Shown here: positions 63,523-64,000 of the stretch, piece after piece
Layout of the letters: each line of letters begins with the position of its first letter
Numbering within the stretch: the stretch's first letter is position 1
DNA from: Podospora bellae-mahoneyi
Lineage: Eukaryota > Ascomycota > Sordariomycetes > Sordariales > Podosporaceae
Assembly: GCF_035222275.1 (NCBI RefSeq)
Contig: NW_026946359.1
Span: forward strand, 4,898,001 to 4,962,000
Direction of reading: 5' to 3'
Length of the DNA stretch: 64,000 nucleotides
Made by a program: the position numbers and the translations under genes
The notes under the pieces: model-generated
What the model saw: the letters and a program-made list of their open reading frames with translations, nothing else
Told to the model about the DNA's origin: nothing
The model's database searches: none

Positions 63523-64000
63523 TCAATTCCCAGCAAACAAATTAACATAAACCCCCCATCCAACCCCTGCCAACCCCCCAACCAAATTCCTCATCTCCAC
63601 GCTCTTCAAAAACGTAAAGTTCACCAAACTGATCACCGGCCAAAACTTCCACCCCGCCTTGACAATCCCCCAAAACTCCCCCCTTGTCCTCTCCCACACA
63701 ACCCCCCAGTTCACATCTTGAGCCCTCACCACGCCCTTTTCCCCAAACAGAAACCCCAGGCTCGTCTGTGCCTCTAGTTCGTGATGTGCCATGCCCATTT
63801 GAATCCCGTTCATAAACATCGAGTACAAAAACGTGTTCACCGCCGCGCCGACTGTCTGATCCAGCAAGGTCTTAATAGCGGTGTTCCGCCTGTTCAGCTT
63901 TGGCTCGACAAGTTTCCCTTCCTTCTCCTCGGCGTCGAGTTCTGCTTCTGAACCCTTTGACGCGGAGGCGATGGCTTCCGGGGTGGGGGAAGGGTGGTAA
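63523..64000 (-). CDS. Mpv17/PMP22-family membrane protein, C-terminal part (runs off the right edge)
   Basis: The visible 3' part starts beyond the window and ends with a stop codon at 63523. The frame is open from the window edge with no intron needed. An Asp/Glu/Lys-rich segment (ELDAEEKEGKLVEPKLNRRN) precedes the domain. Then come family features: LLDQTVGAAVNTFLYSMFMN and the C-terminal WKFWPVISLVNFTFLK followed by VEMRNLVGGLAGVGWGVYVN. This matches the Mpv17/PMP22 consensus of tryptophan-rich helices with a WP...NF...R...W pattern. These are small four-helix proteins of the inner mitochondrial or peroxisomal membrane. The acidic segment before the domain is longer than in the smallest members. 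Which organelle it serves cannot be decided without the N-terminus. Confidence 0.85.
   Translation of the reverse strand, partial: YHPSPTPEAIASASKGSEAELDAEEKEGKLVEPKLNRRNTAIKTLLDQTVGAAVNTFLYSMFMNGIQMGMAHHELEAQTSLGFLFGEKGVVRAQDVNWGVVWERTRGEFWGIVKAGWKFWPVISLVNFTFLKSVEMRNLVGGLAGVGWGVYVNLFAGN

Overview
The window looks like nuclear DNA of a filamentous ascomycete (Pezizomycotina), most likely a Sordariomycete. The genes are interrupted by short introns, mostly 50-80 nt, with GTRNGY-type donors, CTRAC/CTGAC-type branch sites and YAG acceptors. The recognisable proteins are fungal forms of eukaryotic housekeeping genes: Kog1/raptor, Tea1-type kelch protein, EMC1, cytosolic AspRS, eS27 and Plp2. I found no operons, phage, CRISPR or bacterial features. 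I recognised no transposon ORF and no obviously AT-rich, repeat-mutated tract. All gene models were spliced by hand from the sequence, and every multi-exon model reported closes in frame except plp2.

Layout. Positions 1-16 kb are gene-poor. They hold two orphan three-exon genes on the minus strand (75-1267 and 4243-5004), a 124-bp GA microsatellite (8847-8970) and a five-exon gene for a trypsin-like (PA-clan) protein with an intact His/Asp/Ser triad (10748-13040). Next come a small Cys-rich protein gene with two tiny leading exons (15959-16986) and an Est1-type domain protein with an N-terminal zinc-finger-like motif (18182-20525, minus). A stretch of nearly 10 kb (20.5-30.4 kb) has no gene I can support.

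From 30.4 kb to the right end the DNA is gene-dense. The order is emc1 (minus), a leucine-rich-repeat protein (minus), a protein with tandem zinc ribbons (minus), aspartyl-tRNA synthetase (minus), a Gemin2/Brr1 homologue (plus, divergent from AspRS), a Spd1/Dif1-type ribonucleotide reductase inhibitor (minus), ribosomal protein eS27 (minus), plp2 (plus, divergent from eS27), kog1 (minus), tea1 (plus, divergent from kog1) and the 3' part of an Mpv17/PMP22-family gene (minus, running off the right edge).

The housekeeping genes share themes but are not a cluster. Translation and growth control are represented by eS27, AspRS and Kog1/TORC1. Protein folding and membrane insertion are represented by Plp2/CCT and EMC1. 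RNA metabolism is represented by Gemin2 and the Est1-type protein, nucleotide supply by the RNR inhibitor, and polarity by Tea1. The observations most worth a second look are: a one-base frameshift in a C-run inside plp2, whose yeast orthologue is essential; the trypsin-like protein with unexplained flanking domains; the Cys-rich micro-exon gene; two arrays of related ~21-nt repeats on either side of the LRR gene; a stop-free 57-nt last intron in emc1; and an inverted repeat inside the eS27 intron that directly follows the start codon.
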